Source of the DNA: Mycobacteriaceae bacterium 1482268.1
GTDB lineage: Bacteria > Actinomycetota > Actinomycetes > Mycobacteriales > Mycobacteriaceae
DNA length: 36,958 nt
Assembly (NCBI GenBank): GCA_001665255.1
Contig: LZSH01000488.1
Location: 1-36,958 of the forward strand
Direction: 5' to 3'
How positions within the stretch are numbered: the first letter of the stretch is position 1; each line of letters starts with the position of its first letter. Shown one piece after another: positions 35,846 through 36,958 of this stretch. The position numbers were made by a program, and so were the translations under genes. The notes beneath the pieces were generated by a model, which was not told the origin of the DNA, made no database searches, and saw only the letters and a program-made list of their open reading frames with translations.

Positions 35846-36958
35846 TCAGCCGTCGCGCGGAGGGTGCAATTCCTGCGGCTCGCTTGAGTCGAGCTCGCCG
35901 GCCTCGAACGCCTCGCGGGTGTGCTGGGCGGCGGCGATCTGCCGCGCGGAGAATCCGATGCCCAGCGCCGCGGCGCCTACCACCACGGCCACTCCGGCAA
36001 CCCACAGCAGCGAGTAGGTGTAGCCCGCATCCAACGCATCGAGCTGGCCGGGCGTCATGTCCGCCACAGGTCCCGTCGTGCCACCGAGATAGAGGGTGCG
36101 CGAGGTCTGCACAGCCTGGATCACCACCAGCACCAGCGGGCCGCCGAGGTTGTAGACCATCAGCTGAATCGCCGACACGGGCCCGATCTCGCGAGGCCCG
36201 ACGTCGGCCACCGCGCACAGCGGCAGGATCACCGAGATCACGCCGATCCCGAAGCCGCCCACCACGATCAGCGCGACGAAGTCGGGGAAATACGAGATCG
36301 ATCTGTCCAGCGTGGAGCCGTACAACATGGCGGCGAGCACGAGCGTCCCGCAGCCGATGATCAACCAGCGCGGCGCGATAAAAGGGGCGGCCCGCGCCGC
36401 CAGCACGGTGCCCAAGCCGAAGGCTCCCGCGAAGGGCAGGAAGGCCACACCGGCCCGCAGCGCCGAATAGCCCATCACGTCTTGGACATAGAGTCCGATG
36501 ATCACCGTGGCGGTCAACATGACGCCACCGGCCATGAACAGCGAGAGGAACGTTGCGACGCGGCTGCGGTTGTCGAACACGGAGAACGGGATGATCGGGT
36601 GCTCGGCGGTGCGCTCGACGATCAGGAACGCCGCGAGGAATACGACGGTGGCGACGGCGGCGCTGATCACCCAGGGGTCGATCCAGCCGCGCGGCGGACC
36701 CTGCGTGAACACCAGCACCGCCGACGTGCAGGCTGCCGTGGCCAGCAGAGCGCCGGTGACGTCTAGCTTGAGTCGCTCGTGCGTCGTCTCGGCCAGCCGT
36801 GTGACGGCAATCCAGACGATCACGATGCCGATCGGCACGTTGATCAGGAACGCCAGCCGCCAGGACACCACCGTCAGCGCGCCGCCGAGCACCAGCCCCA
36901 GCACCGACCCGGAGGCCTGCATGGCGGCCGACACCGCGAACGCGCGATTGCGGGCATG
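35846..36958 (-). CDS. efpA: EfpA-like major facilitator efflux pump, N-terminus outside window
   Basis: The frame is open through the window end (it continues HARNRAFAV upstream of the first in-window start codon), so only the C-terminal 371 or so residues are present. About ten hydrophobic segments are visible, starting with ASGSVLGLVLGGALTVVSWR, which is motif C of drug:H+ antiporters, followed by WRLAFLINVPIG, a DHA2 (14-helix) feature. The position next to proS matches EfpA (Rv2846c), an essential M. tuberculosis MFS transporter linked to drug tolerance and, more recently, lipid transport. The cytosolic tail is acidic (EAFEAGELDSSEPQE). Confidence 0.9.
   Translation of the reverse strand, partial: HARNRAFAVSAAMQASGSVLGLVLGGALTVVSWRLAFLINVPIGIVIVWIAVTRLAETTHERLKLDVTGALLATAACTSAVLVFTQGPPRGWIDPWVISAAVATVVFLAAFLIVERTAEHPIIPFSVFDNRSRVATFLSLFMAGGVMLTATVIIGLYVQDVMGYSALRAGVAFLPFAGAFGLGTVLAARAAPFIAPRWLIIGCGTLVLAAMLYGSTLDRSISYFPDFVALIVVGGFGIGVISVILPLCAVADVGPREIGPVSAIQLMVYNLGGPLVLVVIQAVQTSRTLYLGGTTGPVADMTPGQLDALDAGYTYSLLWVAGVAVVVGAAALGIGFSARQIAAAQHTREAFEAGELDSSEPQELHPPRDG

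Overview
The window looks like chromosomal DNA of a fast-growing mycobacterium (Mycolicibacterium type). Base composition is uniformly GC-rich, many genes start with GTG, and the gene order matches two well-known M. tuberculosis blocks: ald/aldR-pepR-gpsI-rpsO-ribF-mntR-truB-pptT-pptH (Rv2779c to Rv2795c) and echA16-dinF-nrnA-rbfA-infB-ylxR-nusA-rimP-Rv2843-Rv2844-proS-efpA (Rv2831 to Rv2846c). These assignments come from recalled protein sequences and synteny; no search was run.

Layout. (1) Positions 1-6318 are accessory: the end of a metal-dependent amidohydrolase/decarboxylase on the plus strand, and on the minus strand a set running regulator-to-enzymes: a large LuxR-type ATPase regulator, a luciferase-like F420-type oxidoreductase, a short-chain dehydrogenase and a double-domain carboxymuconolactone-decarboxylase-like protein. 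This looks like a small catabolic unit of unknown substrate, placed directly behind aldR. (2) 6332-8055: aldR and ald, divergent, with an AT-rich operator region between them. (3) 8060-10780: YchJ-like, GXWXG/DUF4334, zinc-finger rhomboid protease and a Tat-exported class A beta-lactamase. (4) 10798-17722: M16 peptidase, polynucleotide phosphorylase, a methyltransferase, S15, RibF, and the manganese-type DtxR regulator. (5) 17743-20707: a strong hairpin, a small membrane protein, then truB, pptT and pptH in a tightly overlapping unit. PptT and PptH carry out opposing reactions on phosphopantetheinylated carrier proteins. (6) 20754-25313: lineage-variable genes (an exported DUF3558-like protein, CocE/NonD hydrolase, DUF1802, DUF2277, enoyl-CoA hydratase, methyltransferase), opened by a KstR-like operator. 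(7) 25315-32943: the minus-strand transcription/translation operon rimP-nusA-ylxR-infB-rbfA-nrnA-dinF. (8) 33073-36958: a Tat lipoprotein, a ferritin-like DUF4439 protein, proS and the C-terminal part of the EfpA efflux pump.

No tRNA, rRNA, CRISPR array, insertion sequence or integrase was seen. Genes are packed tightly, with many 1-4 base start/stop overlaps, and the only gene-free stretch near 300 bases is the gpsI leader (14387-14685). No clearly new defence or mobile system was found. The most interesting signals are regulatory: paired ATTC/GAAT repeats at ald/aldR, a hairpin in the gpsI leader, a KstR-like box beside pptH, overlapping divergent promoters at 23942-23964, and repeated TAnnnT boxes 6-8 bases before start codons that suggest leaderless mRNAs. 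A short-chain dehydrogenase lacking the catalytic tyrosine also stands out.
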